NCBI GenBank assembly: GCA_039177555.1
Contig: JBCDFV010000060.1
Coordinates: 1-21,527, forward strand
Direction of reading: 5' to 3'
DNA from: JANQGH01 sp039177555
Lineage (GTDB): Bacteria; Pseudomonadota; Alphaproteobacteria; DSM-16000; Inquilinaceae
Length of the DNA stretch: 21,527 bases
The notes below the pieces were generated by a model, which was not told the origin of the DNA, searched no databases, and saw nothing but the letters and a program-made list of their open reading frames with translations. Below, piece by piece: positions 1 to 7,575 of this stretch (positions are counted from its first letter, which is position 1; each line of letters starts with the position of its first letter). Made by a program: the position numbers and the translations under genes.

Positions 1-658
1 AGCGCACCAGGGCCAACCCGTATTCGTGCATGGCTTCCGCCACTTCCTCAAGTTCGGCGTCGGTCAGCAAAACGGGGCCTCCGACTTGGAGGCTGAGCCA
101 GTACTGCCGTGCCAGCGCCTCCAGTTCGGTGGCAAATCCCTTGGCTTGCTCAAGCGAATGGCCCAACGCGATCATGCCGTGGTTGGCGAGCAGGCACCCC
201 ATGCGGCCCTTGAGCGCTTCCACAGCATGCCCCGACAAGGCCTGGGTGCCGAAGCGTGCATATGGCGCACAGCGGATGTCGTGACCGCCAAAGGCGGTGA
301 CCATGTAGTGACAGGGCGGTATCGACTTGTGGGCGATGGCGAGCGCGGTTGCATAGTCGGAGTGCGCGTGGACGATTGCGCCCACATCCGGCCGTGCGGC
401 GAAAATGTCGCGGTGGAAGCGCCATTCCGTTGATGGTGGTTTGGGACCGTCATAGCTGCCGTCCCGTTGCGCGACGTCCATATGGGCGACCATCTCAGGC
501 TGCATCATCTCATAGGGCGTCGCGCTGGGGGATATCAGAAAGCCGTCATCGTGGCGTACGCTGACATTGCCGGACGTGCCCTGGTTCAAACCGCTCGTGT
601 TCAGCCAGCGGCACGTGTCGACAATTGCCTGGCGGAGTGCATGTTCGTGGGAAATCAT
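1..658 (-). CDS. Class II aldolase (L-fuculose-phosphate aldolase type), 3' end cut by window
   Basis: Reads from ATG at 658 leftwards for 219 codons without a stop and runs off the window. The family is usually about 215-230 residues, so only a few C-terminal residues are missing. Family marks seen: the phosphate-binding GTSGN loop (residues 27-31), the catalytic Glu in STEW (Glu78), zinc ligands His97 and His99 in HAHS, and a third His in NHG (His160). These enzymes cleave ketose 1-phosphates such as L-fuculose-1-P or D-ribulose/xylulose-1-P to dihydroxyacetone phosphate plus an aldehyde in the cytoplasm. The ribosome site is weak (AGGG six bases before ATG). It is divergent from a sugar ABC importer and near pentitol dehydrogenases, so a pentulose-phosphate is a reasonable guess. 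Exact substrate unknown; L-ribulose-5-P epimerase-type members share the fold. Confidence 0.9.
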   Translation of the reverse strand, partial: MISHEHALRQAIVDTCRWLNTSGLNQGTSGNVSVRHDDGFLISPSATPYEMMQPEMVAHMDVAQRDGSYDGPKPPSTEWRFHRDIFAARPDVGAIVHAHSDYATALAIAHKSIPPCHYMVTAFGGHDIRCAPYARFGTQALSGHAVEALKGRMGCLLANHGMIALGHSLEQAKGFATELEALARQYWLSLQVGGPVLLTDAELEEVAEAMHEYGLALVR

Positions 659-710
659 GGAAGGCCCTGATGATTTGGGTGGCGAGGATCGGTGGGCCGA
701 TCCCGGAGGT

Positions 711-773
711 TTGGCGTGTCGGCGGACCATAAACAAACGGGGCGGCTATCGAAATCCTGACGGTTGGCGTGTC
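711..773. repeat. Direct repeat TTGGCGTGTC, two copies 53 bp apart
   Basis: Copies at 711-720 and 764-773 are identical over 10 bases and both are followed within two bases by GG. The 53-bp spacing places them on about the same face of the helix. AraC-family proteins often bind direct repeats, and an AraC gene lies at 4717-5628, but the link is only inferred. Confidence 0.5.
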
Positions 774-888
774 CGGTCTGACGGGCAATGCTCCGTGCGG
801 GGAGCCCCCCTGTTGACTGTTACTTGGGTGGCCTGAGAGCGGCTGGCGCCGCTCATGAAAATTAGTACCGAAACCACTCAATATTGAC

Positions 889-917
889 CCTAGAGAGCAC
901 TCGGTGGCGCCTCTAGG
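889..917. promoter_or_regulatory. Inverted repeat CCTAGAG-N15-CTCTAGG upstream of importer
   Basis: Two perfect 7-bp inverted arms lie at 889-895 and 911-917, 80 bp before the importer ATPase start at 997. Arm centres are 22 bp apart, about two helical turns, as expected for a dimeric repressor or activator. A TTGACC hexamer at 884-889 touches the left arm. No experimental or family-specific match is known to me. Confidence 0.4.
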
Positions 918-996
918 CTCAGACCATACGCTCTTCATGAGACATCTGTGGCAAGCAAAAGGGCTCGATCAACGAGCCATGCCCAGGGAGGATATC

Positions 997-1803
997 ATGG
1001 CCACCATAGCCGGGGCGTCCAACGAGGCGGCCAACCTGTTATCTGTTCGCAGCCTCGACAAGTATTATGGCGGCTTACGCGCGCTGAATTCGGTAAGCCT
1101 CGACATAAGCGAAGGCGAGATCTTGGCGCTTGTCGGCGACAATGGTGCCGGCAAATCAACGCTGATCAAGGCGCTTTCAGGCGCGTTGGAGCCCGATGGC
1201 GGCGAGATTTCTCTGCAAGGCGAAGTGATTGAGCTTCGCACCCCGCGAGACGCGACCGAGCGTGGCATTGAAACGGTCCACCAGAACCTGGGGCTGGTCG
1301 ATACGCTCAATGTCCCTGAAAACGTCTTCCTCGGCCGCGAGATCAAGTCCCGTTTGTTGGGCCTTCTGCCGCAACTCGACCATAGGGAGATGCGCCGACA
1401 GACGCGGGCGTTGCTTGACCGTTTCGCCATCGGCCTGCCGACCTTGAACGAGCCGGTGCGCCGCCTGTCGGGCGGCCAGCGCCAGACGATTGCCATCAGT
1501 CGTCTCCTGCTGGCCAAGCCGAAGCTCTTGATCATGGACGAGCCGATGGCGGCCCTCGGCGTCGATGAAGGCGGCAAAGTACTCGATCTGGTCGTCAAGC
1601 TCCGCGACGAGGGCCTGACTGTCCTGATCATCAGTCACAATCTGGAGCATGTGTTTAAGATCGCCGACCGGGTTGCCGTGATGAAAAACGGCAAATTGGT
1701 CGCGGTTATCCCGACCGAACACACAACGCGCGAAGCCATTGTCGGGCTGATCACACTCGGGGCCTCGGGTGCCCGAGAGGAGGATCGCAAATGGCTGTCG
1801 TGA
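997..1803 (+). CDS. Sugar ABC importer ATP-binding protein (CUT2/FrcA-like, single domain)
   Basis: A 268-residue nucleotide-binding subunit. Walker A GDNGAGKST is at residues 47-55, the signature LSGGQ at 157-161 and Walker B LLIMDEP at 177-183, followed by an ISHN switch histidine. The GDNGAGKST and QNLGL wording is typical of CUT2 (ribose/fructose/xylose) importers. Most CUT2 ATPases are tandem about 500-residue proteins; this is the single-domain kind seen in FrcA-like systems, so two copies should act per transporter. The start at ATG 997 is chosen because GGGAGG sits six bases upstream; an upstream in-frame ATG at 904 lacks this. The permease start overlaps its last 13 bases, implying translational coupling. 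Substrate probably a pentose or pentitol, from neighbouring dehydrogenases. Confidence 0.93.
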   Translation: MATIAGASNEAANLLSVRSLDKYYGGLRALNSVSLDISEGEILALVGDNGAGKSTLIKALSGALEPDGGEISLQGEVIELRTPRDATERGIETVHQNLGLVDTLNVPENVFLGREIKSRLLGLLPQLDHREMRRQTRALLDRFAIGLPTLNEPVRRLSGGQRQTIAISRLLLAKPKLLIMDEPMAALGVDEGGKVLDLVVKLRDEGLTVLIISHNLEHVFKIADRVAVMKNGKLVAVIPTEHTTREAIVGLITLGASGAREEDRKWLS

Positions 1804-2822
1804 CGGGGGCACCTGACACCGAAAAGGGAACAGACTCTGCAAAGTCGATCGGCGGATCGGATCGGCGCTTCAATCTCCAAGGTGTCGGCCTGACGGTGGT
1901 CCTTGTGGCCTTGGCGTTGCTTTTCACGTGGATCAATCCGCGCTTTGCGACGCTTTCCAATCTCGCCAACGTCCTGACCCAGTCGTCGACTTATGTGATT
2001 GTCGCTATGGGTATGACGTTCGTCATCTCCAAGGCAGGCATCGATTTGTCGGTCGGCTCGCTCTTGGCGCTGGTCACTTGCGTGTTCTTCGGCATGGTGG
2101 ATGGCGGCAGTCCTTGGGGGCTGGCCCTCATTGTCATGTTCGGGCTGGCCATTGCGCTTGGTGCCTTAAACGGCGCGCTTGTTGCCTTTCTCGCTATCCC
2201 CGCCCTGATTGCGACATTAGGGACCATGGTCGCCTTTCGGGGGGCGGCCCTGTTGCATTCGGCCGGCGAACTCTATTTCGGCCTGCCGGCGCCCATCCTT
2301 TGGCTTGGCCAAGGTGCGGTTCTCGGCATTCCCGTACCGATTCTGGTCGCGGCGCTGTTCGTGGCCTTCAGCTACTGGCTGTTCAACCATACGAGCTTTG
2401 GGCTGCATGTGCGCGCCGTCGGTGGCAACCGGGAGTCCGCCCGGCTTGCCGGCGTCAATGTGCAACGGATCGAAGTGCTGACCTACGCGCTGATGGGGTT
2501 CGCCGTGGCGCTAGGCGGCCTGCTGTGGATGGCCCGTATCGACGGCACACAAGCCACCATGGGCACGGCGATGGAGATCCATGTGATCGCCGCCGTCATC
2601 ATTGGTGGCACGAGCCTGTTTGGCGGTCGCGGTACGATATATGGCAGCCTTCTCGGCGCGATCCTTCTGAGCATGCTGAACAACGCGCTTGTGATCGCAG
2701 GTGTGGAGTTCTTCTGGCAGCTCGTCGCCATCGGCGCGATCGTCATCGCTGCCGTCACCATCAACAATTTCCGCGAAAACCGCATTCCGTGGCTCCGCAA
2801 GATCGGTGGTCGCCGCTCTTAG
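1791..2822 (+). CDS. Sugar ABC importer permease (CUT2, RbsC-like)
   Basis: A 343-residue, very hydrophobic inner-membrane protein of the BPD_transp_2 (RbsC/FrcC) family. After a cytosolic N-terminus of about 30 residues, several hydrophobic spans follow. The family sequence ISKAGIDLSVGSLLAL near residues 77-92 and the GGTSLFGGRGTIYGSLLGA segment in the C-terminal half are typical of CUT2 permeases. It begins inside the end of the ATPase gene (13-base overlap), with an AGGAGG-like ribosome site (GAGAGGAGG) just upstream of ATG 1791. It forms the membrane channel with the flanking ATPase and the binding protein at 2899. Sugar specificity cannot be read from the permease. Confidence 0.93.
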   Translation: MAVVTGAPDTEKGTDSAKSIGGSDRRFNLQGVGLTVVLVALALLFTWINPRFATLSNLANVLTQSSTYVIVAMGMTFVISKAGIDLSVGSLLALVTCVFFGMVDGGSPWGLALIVMFGLAIALGALNGALVAFLAIPALIATLGTMVAFRGAALLHSAGELYFGLPAPILWLGQGAVLGIPVPILVAALFVAFSYWLFNHTSFGLHVRAVGGNRESARLAGVNVQRIEVLTYALMGFAVALGGLLWMARIDGTQATMGTAMEIHVIAAVIIGGTSLFGGRGTIYGSLLGAILLSMLNNALVIAGVEFFWQLVAIGAIVIAAVTINNFRENRIPWLRKIGGRRS

Positions 2823-2898
2823 CGAATGCGCTCTCACACAAACAGTCCGAAAGAAGACCGAGTACCCATCAGCCCACGACACCAAGGGAGGAACCCAG

Positions 2899-3900
2899 AT
2901 GAAGACTCTTTGCCGTAATCTGTTCGTGGCGGCCGCCACGATGGCCGCCACGATGGCCATCGCGATGACATCGCCCGTTGTCGCGCAGGACGAGCCGATT
3001 GAGATTGCCTATCTGTCGCCGTCTTTTGACATCTCCGATGCTTGGGAGCGGGTTTATTGGTCCATGCGCGGGCGTCTTGACGAACTGGGCGTCGATTACG
3101 ACGTTCAGCTCTTGGCCGTTCCGAACGCAACCGATCATGCCGGCCAGCTTGCCCAGGTCGAATCCGTCATTCAGCGTGGTGTCGACTACGTCATGCTTGG
3201 TGCAACCGAGTATGAGGCGGCCGTGCCGGCCCTGCGCCAGTTGAACGAGGCCGGCATTCCTGCGGTCGTCTACAACTTCCTTGAACCGCATGAGGATGAG
3301 AGTGCTCGCGGGCTGCAATACATCGCCTTCGATCACGAGGAAGGCGGGCGACTGGCTGGCGTGTGGACCGCGCTACAGTTGAACGGTGTCGGTAAAGTGG
3401 CCGTGCTCCAGGGCGTTCCAGGCGTTGTCAGCGACCAACGTATGGGCGGTTTCACGTCCGTTATTGAACAGTTCCCGAACATCGAGATCGTCGTCGGCGT
3501 TCACACGGACTTTGATCGCGTGAAGGCGTTCGAGGCGACCCAAAACCTGCTGACGGCACATCCGGATCTCGACGTGATCTATGGCGTGTCCACGGCGGTG
3601 GGTTTGGGCGCCGGTCAGGCCGTGCGTCAGGCTGGTCTGTCCGACGAGATCATGACCATCGGTTTCGGCGGCACGGGTGATGAGATAACCGCCATGGAGG
3701 AGGGCTGGCTGAGCGCTTCGCCGTTGCGCTCCATCGACGACAGCGGCGTTGCCGTTGCCGACGCTTTTGTTGGCCATATGAATGGCGAAGAGGTTCCGGC
3801 GGTTTGGTCCGGGCCGTTCATCATGATCGACGCCGACTCCGATGCCGGTGAGATCGTCGAGCACGCCAACCGCTATTCGGCGCCTGCCATGGGTCGGTGA
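2899..3900 (+). CDS. Periplasmic sugar-binding protein (Peripla_BP_4, CUT2)
   Basis: A 333-residue exported binding protein. Start ATG 2899 has GGGAGG eight bases upstream. The N-terminus is a Sec signal peptide (MKTLCRN, then a hydrophobic Ala/Met stretch) with likely cleavage after VVA near residue 31, before QDEP. The mature protein has the type I periplasmic-binding layout: IAYLSPSF at its start, QVESVIQRGVDYVMLG, then AGIPAVVYN and a second lobe with LDVIYGVSTAVGLGAGQAV. It captures the substrate for the ATPase/permease pair just upstream. A strong terminator follows 26 bases after its stop. The family also includes AI-2 and polyol binders, so sugar identity is open; pentose or pentitol is suggested by context. 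Confidence 0.92.
   Translation: MKTLCRNLFVAAATMAATMAIAMTSPVVAQDEPIEIAYLSPSFDISDAWERVYWSMRGRLDELGVDYDVQLLAVPNATDHAGQLAQVESVIQRGVDYVMLGATEYEAAVPALRQLNEAGIPAVVYNFLEPHEDESARGLQYIAFDHEEGGRLAGVWTALQLNGVGKVAVLQGVPGVVSDQRMGGFTSVIEQFPNIEIVVGVHTDFDRVKAFEATQNLLTAHPDLDVIYGVSTAVGLGAGQAVRQAGLSDEIMTIGFGGTGDEITAMEEGWLSASPLRSIDDSGVAVADAFVGHMNGEEVPAVWSGPFIMIDADSDAGEIVEHANRYSAPAMGR
2931..2958 (+). repeat. In-frame 12-bp tandem duplication in signal-peptide coding region
   Basis: The 12-base unit GGCCGCCACGAT occurs at 2931-2942 and again at 2943-2954, followed by GGCC of a third start. It encodes a repeated Ala-Ala-Thr-Met in the hydrophobic core of the binding-protein signal peptide. It keeps the frame and lengthens the core by four residues, so it is probably a harmless slippage duplication. 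Confidence 0.8.
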
Positions 3901-3926
3901 CCGCCTAGATTGGATGGCATAAAGTT

Positions 3927-3962
3927 GCTTCGGGCCCTTTCGCGGGGCCCGAAGCTTTTCTT
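3927..3962 (+). terminator. Rho-independent terminator after importer binding protein
   Basis: A perfect 11-bp stem, GCTTCGGGCCC (3927-3937) with GGGCCCGAAGC (3945-3955), closes a 7-base loop and is followed by TTTTCTT. It ends the ABC importer transcript. The SDR gene begins only 16 bases after the T-run, so some read-through would give lower SDR expression from the same promoter. Confidence 0.9.
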
Positions 3963-3977
3963 AAGGGAGCACGGATT

Positions 3978-4703
3978 GTGGGTCTCGACGGTAAGCGCAT
4001 TTTGGTGACGGGTGCCGGCAAAGGCATTGGCGAAGCGACCGCGCGGCTGCTGGCATCACGCGGCGCGACCGTCGTTGCGCTCAGCCGTTCGCAGGATGGG
4101 CTTGATCGGTTGAGCGCCGAGACGGGTTGCGAGACGATTGCATGCGATCTGGCGCAACTCGATGATATCCAGAAGGGCATTCAGGACGCCTTGCCTCTCG
4201 ATGGGCTGGTCAACAATGCCGGGACGACCGAACTGGAGCCATTTTTGGAAACGTCGCTCGCGTCTTTCGATCACCTAATGACGGTCAACACCAAGGCGGC
4301 CATGGTGATCGCGCAGGTAGCCGCCCGCGACATGATCGAGCGCTCCGTTGCCGGTGCCATCGTCAATGTTTCAAGCGTTGCCGCATCGATCGGCATCGCC
4401 GATCACGCATCCTACTGCGCCTCGAAGGCGGCGCTCGATGCGCTGACCCGTGTCATGGCTCTTGAGCTTGGGGTCCACGGCATCCGCGTGAATTCGGTGA
4501 ACCCGGCGGTCACGCTCACGCCCATGGCCGTCAAGGCGTGGAGCGACCCCGCCAAAGCCGATCCCGTGAAGAACCGCATTCCGATGGGTCGCTTCATCGA
4601 CCCTTCCGAGGTGGCCGATGTGATCGCCTATCTGCTCGACGATGGTGCGAGCATGGTGACGGGTCACAGTCTTGCGATTGATGGCGGCCTGCTGATCACA
4701 TGA
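3978..4703 (+). CDS. Short-chain dehydrogenase/reductase, L-xylulose reductase (DCXR)-like
   Basis: A 241-residue classical SDR. The nucleotide-binding TGAGKGIG is at residues 11-18 and NNAG at 79-82. The catalytic set is Asn104, Ser133, Tyr146 and Lys150 (YCASK). The sequence resembles human L-xylulose reductase over its length, including the WSDP segment (about 189-192) and the NRIPMGRF stretch after it. DCXR enzymes reduce L-xylulose to xylitol with NADPH; Ser37-Arg38 after the second strand (ALSRSQ) fits NADPH use. Start is GTG 3978 with GGGAG eight bases upstream. It follows the importer terminator and converges on the AraC gene. With the xylitol dehydrogenase at 5665 it would complete an L-xylulose to D-xylulose route. 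Exact substrate inferred from similarity. Confidence 0.88.
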   Translation: MGLDGKRILVTGAGKGIGEATARLLASRGATVVALSRSQDGLDRLSAETGCETIACDLAQLDDIQKGIQDALPLDGLVNNAGTTELEPFLETSLASFDHLMTVNTKAAMVIAQVAARDMIERSVAGAIVNVSSVAASIGIADHASYCASKAALDALTRVMALELGVHGIRVNSVNPAVTLTPMAVKAWSDPAKADPVKNRIPMGRFIDPSEVADVIAYLLDDGASMVTGHSLAIDGGLLIT

Positions 4704-4716
4704 CCGTATCGTCAGA

Positions 4717-5628
4717 TCAGCGCAGGGCGTCGCCTTGAACTTCAACCCGCGTCGCTTGTGCCAGAAGATGCCTGTAGCGCGACGGTGCCATCCCTTTCTC
4801 CGCCAAGAATCGACGGTTGAAGTTAGAGATGTTTTGAAAGCCGGCTTCGAAACAGATGTCGGTGATCCGTTTGGTTGGATCGACGAGGAGTTCGCAAGCC
4901 TTTGCGATGCGCAGTTTGCGGACATAGTCGACGAAGGTGCAACCGGTGTTGCGCTTGAAGAATCGTGAGAAGGTCGGCTCGGACATACCCACCAGTTTGG
5001 CGGCGCGGGACATGCGAACCTCACCGGTGAGGTTCTCATAAACATAGTCCATCACTTCGCTGACGGCCCTTTGAACGTCCGGTTCGAGGTCTGGGCCATA
5101 ATCGGGACTTGAGAGCATGGTCCATTCCGACGTGGTCGCCAGCAGCTGAAAAAGCTCAAATACACGGCCAAGCCGCGTCAGACCCGTTAGCGCGCCGACG
5201 CTTTCCAAAAGCGTGCCGGCTTGTTTGGCGGTCTCACCATGGAACACCAGCCCGCGGCGCGAGCGTTCGATCAGGTCGTCGAGGCTGTCGAGTTCCGGCA
5301 GCAGTGCGGCGGCATCGCAAAAGCGCTCGTGGTGGAACTGCAAGACGACATGATCGTCCTTGGCCACTTGTCCCGGTCGCAGATTGGGTACCCAATTGTG
5401 GGGCAGGTTCGGCCCTACAAGAGCGATGTAGCCCGGCTCGTATTCCTGAATATGGTCGCCGACAAACGCCACGCCTTTCGTTGCGCGAATCCGATGGATT
5501 TCGCATTCGGGATGATGGTTCCAGCGGGTCAGCTCACAAGGGTAGTCGTGAACGTGCCAGCGAAACGAAGCGCCGGGCTCAACGGCAATCCACTCAAATC
5601 TCGGCGCGGTCATCGGCTGTTGGGTCAA
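4717..5628 (-). CDS. AraC-family transcriptional regulator
   Basis: A 303-residue regulator with an N-terminal cupin-like sensor (His-rich: HVHDYP, NHHPECEIHRI, PNLPHNW in the first 90 residues) and a C-terminal double helix-turn-helix of about 100 residues (SRAAKLVGMSEPTFSRFFKR and DICFEAGFQNISNFNRRF). AraC proteins of this form usually activate nearby sugar genes when ligand binds the cupin. The start at TTG 5628 is preferred because GGGGA lies seven bases upstream; ATG 5613 has no ribosome site, so the protein may be five residues shorter. It lies 36 bases after the xylitol dehydrogenase stop on the same strand and is probably co-transcribed. Targets could be its own operon and the divergent region 659-996. 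Confidence 0.9.
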   Translation of the reverse strand: MTQQPMTAPRFEWIAVEPGASFRWHVHDYPCELTRWNHHPECEIHRIRATKGVAFVGDHIQEYEPGYIALVGPNLPHNWVPNLRPGQVAKDDHVVLQFHHERFCDAAALLPELDSLDDLIERSRRGLVFHGETAKQAGTLLESVGALTGLTRLGRVFELFQLLATTSEWTMLSSPDYGPDLEPDVQRAVSEVMDYVYENLTGEVRMSRAAKLVGMSEPTFSRFFKRNTGCTFVDYVRKLRIAKACELLVDPTKRITDICFEAGFQNISNFNRRFLAEKGMAPSRYRHLLAQATRVEVQGDALR

Positions 5629-5664
5629 TGCTCGTTCCCCGCATTCGAAGACGGCTGGAGGATA

Positions 5665-6702
5665 TCAGGCCGTGACTTTGATCTGAAGCTTGACATCGGA
5701 GGCATTGCCGTAGGCGGCTCGTTCAAACGCCGCCACGGACTGATCGAACGGAAACGTATCGCTGATCAGGGGTTTCAGGTCGACGGCGCCGGACGCGATC
5801 AGATTAAGCGCTCGGTCGAAGACATTGGCGTATCTGAACACCGTTTCGATGCGGACTTCGCGTGCCTGTGCGGCGACGATGTCGAGCGGTACGGGTTCGG
5901 TCGGCATGCCCACCAGAACGACGGTGCCGGCCGGCCGTACCATCTCAAACAGACCATCGAAGGCCGTTCGGGCACCGCTGGCTTCGACCACAATGTCGGC
6001 GCCCCAATTGCCGGTGGTTCTGTCGACCACCGCCGCAAGATCGGTGTCGCGTATGTTGACCGGCAGGACATTGTCATAGGCCCCTGCAACAGCGAGCTTT
6101 TCATCGACAAGGTCGGATATGATGACTTGGCTGCAACCGCCCGCCAGAAGCGCCAGGGCGCACATGATCCCGATCGGCCCGGCGCCAAGAACGAGCGCGA
6201 CGTCGCCCGGCGTGATCTGCGCCCGCGCCGCCGCCTGCATGCCGATGGCGAACGGCTCGACCATCGCGCCCTCCGCGAAGCTGACGTGGTCCGGCATCTT
6301 GAAGGTGAAGCCAGCGGGGTGAACCACTTGCGGTGCCAGACAGCCATGCACGGGCGGCGTCGCCCAGAACACAACGTCCGGATCGACGTTGTAGGCGCCC
6401 AGCTTGACCGCTCTAGAGTTCGATGCCGGAATCCCAGGCTCCATGCAGACCCGATCTCCCGGCTTGAGGTCGCGAACGCGTGCTCCAATCTGGCTGACAA
6501 CGCCCGACGCTTCATGGCCCAGCACCATGGGCGCCTCGACGACAAAAGGCCCTATCCGGCCATGGGTGTAGTAATGAATGTCACTGCCGCAGATGCCGAC
6601 CGTGTCGATGTCGATCAGCACATCGTCGGGGCCGGGTGAGGTAGGCAGATCAATTTCCCGAATCGCGATTTCTCCAACCCGTTCGAGTACAACTGCCCGC
6701 AC
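5665..6702 (-). CDS. Zinc-dependent xylitol/sorbitol dehydrogenase (D-xylulose reductase type)
   Basis: A 345-residue medium-chain dehydrogenase of the sorbitol/xylitol subgroup. Catalytic zinc ligands are Cys38 (GICGSD), His63-Glu64 (GHE) and Glu149 (VEPF). The Rossmann GAGPIG is near 173-178, with an acidic residue after the next strand (ISDLVD), favouring NAD+. The FWATPPVHG segment at 112-120 is typical of bacterial xylitol dehydrogenases. The lobe that normally carries four structural-zinc cysteines has Ala93, Ser96, Val99 and no Cys, so structural zinc is absent. Start is GTG 6702 with GGGAGGA eight bases upstream; a nearby ATG (6709) is out of frame. Likely oxidises xylitol to D-xylulose. 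It heads a pair with the AraC gene, with its own 122-base upstream region. Confidence 0.9.
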   Translation of the reverse strand: MRAVVLERVGEIAIREIDLPTSPGPDDVLIDIDTVGICGSDIHYYTHGRIGPFVVEAPMVLGHEASGVVSQIGARVRDLKPGDRVCMEPGIPASNSRAVKLGAYNVDPDVVFWATPPVHGCLAPQVVHPAGFTFKMPDHVSFAEGAMVEPFAIGMQAAARAQITPGDVALVLGAGPIGIMCALALLAGGCSQVIISDLVDEKLAVAGAYDNVLPVNIRDTDLAAVVDRTTGNWGADIVVEASGARTAFDGLFEMVRPAGTVVLVGMPTEPVPLDIVAAQAREVRIETVFRYANVFDRALNLIASGAVDLKPLISDTFPFDQSVAAFERAAYGNASDVKLQIKVTA

Positions 6703-6767
6703 TGCGCATCTCCTCCCAAAGCCTTTTCTTGACCGCCATTTTAAGTTATCCGCCGTTGATCTCTATG

Positions 6768-6779
6768 ATGCTGCAGCAT
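6768..6779. promoter_or_regulatory. 12-bp perfect palindrome upstream of xylitol dehydrogenase
   Basis: ATGCTGCAGCAT is its own reverse complement and lies 66 bases before the dehydrogenase start, in the AT-richer 6703-6824 gap. It could be an operator controlling dehydrogenase and araC-like genes separately from the transporter operon upstream. No matching partner site was found elsewhere by eye. Confidence 0.4.
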
Positions 6780-6824
6780 TGGAATCGATACGAATTTTCA
6801 GAGCAGCGCCTCGCTTGACGCTGG

Positions 6825-7565
6825 TCAGACCAGGCCGGTAATCATCGAGACGATTTCGTTCTTTTCGGTTTCAGCCGTGCGCCGGATGCCGACCTGGTTG
6901 CCGCGGCGCAGCACGCAGATGCGATCGGCCAGGCGGAAGACCTGGTCCAGGCTGTGGCTGATGATCAGGATGGCCAGGTTTTGCGTGCGCAGGGTCTTGA
7001 TGATCTCTTCCACCCGCGCGGTCTCGGCGACGCCAAGCGCGGCCGTCGGTTCGTCCAGCAGCACGATGCGCTTCGCCCAGTGAAAGGCGCGCGCGATCGC
7101 CACGCCCTGGCGCTGGCCGCCGGACAGGTCGCGGATGGTCGCGGTGACGGATGGGATGCGCACGTCCAGTTGCGACACCAGGGCCTGGGCCTCGGCGATC
7201 ATGCCGCGTCGGTCGAGCAGCCCCAGCGGTCTCTTGGTCTTCTCGCGGCCCAGGAACAGGTTCATATAGACCGGCTGTTGGTCGGCGAGCGCCAGGTCCT
7301 GGTAGACCACCTCGACATCGTTGCGGTCCGCATCGGTTGTCGGTTGGACGGTCTTGCCCGCGAACTCGATCGTGCCGGCCGTCGGCGGGTGCACGCCGGC
7401 GATGATCTTGACCAGGGTCGACTTGCCGGCGCCGTTGTCGCCGACCAGCGCCACGATCTCGCCGGCCTCGATCTCCAGCGAACAGTTCTCGATCGCGACC
7501 AGGCCCGAAAACTCCTTCCGGATGTCGGTCAGCCTAAGGGCCGGGGCGTTGGATGCGTCGGGCAT
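6825..7565 (-). CDS. CUT2-type ABC importer ATP-binding protein (second system)
   Basis: A 246-residue single-domain ATPase with Walker A GDNGAGKST at 42-50, signature LSGGQ at 147-151, Walker B IVLLDEP at 167-173 and an ISHS switch histidine. It is the same subtype as the ATPase at 997 but clearly a different sequence. It lies ten bases after the YhfX-like gene stop and is the last gene of the ROK-M20-binding protein-permease-YhfX operon. Putting the ATPase after an enzyme gene, away from the permease, is less usual for CUT2 operons. The ribosome site before ATG 7565 is weak, so expression may rely on translation of the gene upstream. It energises the permease at 8784. Substrate not visible from the sequence. 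Confidence 0.92.
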   Translation of the reverse strand: MPDASNAPALRLTDIRKEFSGLVAIENCSLEIEAGEIVALVGDNGAGKSTLVKIIAGVHPPTAGTIEFAGKTVQPTTDADRNDVEVVYQDLALADQQPVYMNLFLGREKTKRPLGLLDRRGMIAEAQALVSQLDVRIPSVTATIRDLSGGQRQGVAIARAFHWAKRIVLLDEPTAALGVAETARVEEIIKTLRTQNLAILIISHSLDQVFRLADRICVLRRGNQVGIRRTAETEKNEIVSMITGLV

Positions 7566-7575
7566 CGCGCGGCGC

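Larger units (their letters stand above)
659..996. promoter_or_regulatory. Divergent intergenic region with hairpins, direct repeat and inverted repeat
   Basis: This 338-base stretch separates the divergent aldolase and ABC importer and has no convincing gene. It holds a perfect 7-bp hairpin with a 4-base loop at 686-703, a perfect 10-bp direct repeat TTGGCGTGTC at 711-720 and 764-773 (53 bp apart, about five helical turns), a perfect 6-bp hairpin AGCGGC/GCCGCT at 838-853, and an inverted repeat CCTAGAG/CTCTAGG at 889-895 and 911-917. I did not find a -35/-10 pair good enough to assign on either strand. An ATG-led extension of the downstream ATPase begins at 904, but the ribosome site supports the later start. 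The repeats are candidate operators for an AraC or other sugar-responsive regulator; that role is inference. Confidence 0.55.

Noticed and set aside
884..912. TTGACC at 884-889 as a -35 for the first importer
   Set aside because: No acceptable -10 at 16-18 bases; the next hexamers are GC-rich.
4691..4721. Inverted repeat GCTGATC/GATCAGC between the convergent SDR and AraC genes, considered as a bidirectional terminator
   Set aside because: Only 7 bp with a 17-base spacer and no T-runs; too weak to call.
5221..6639. Long plus-strand open frame of 472 codons opposite the AraC and dehydrogenase genes
   Set aside because: It is antisense to two well-supported genes with full domain motifs; its translation is rich in Arg/His/Gly/Asp and matches no family. 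It is a GC-rich shadow frame.
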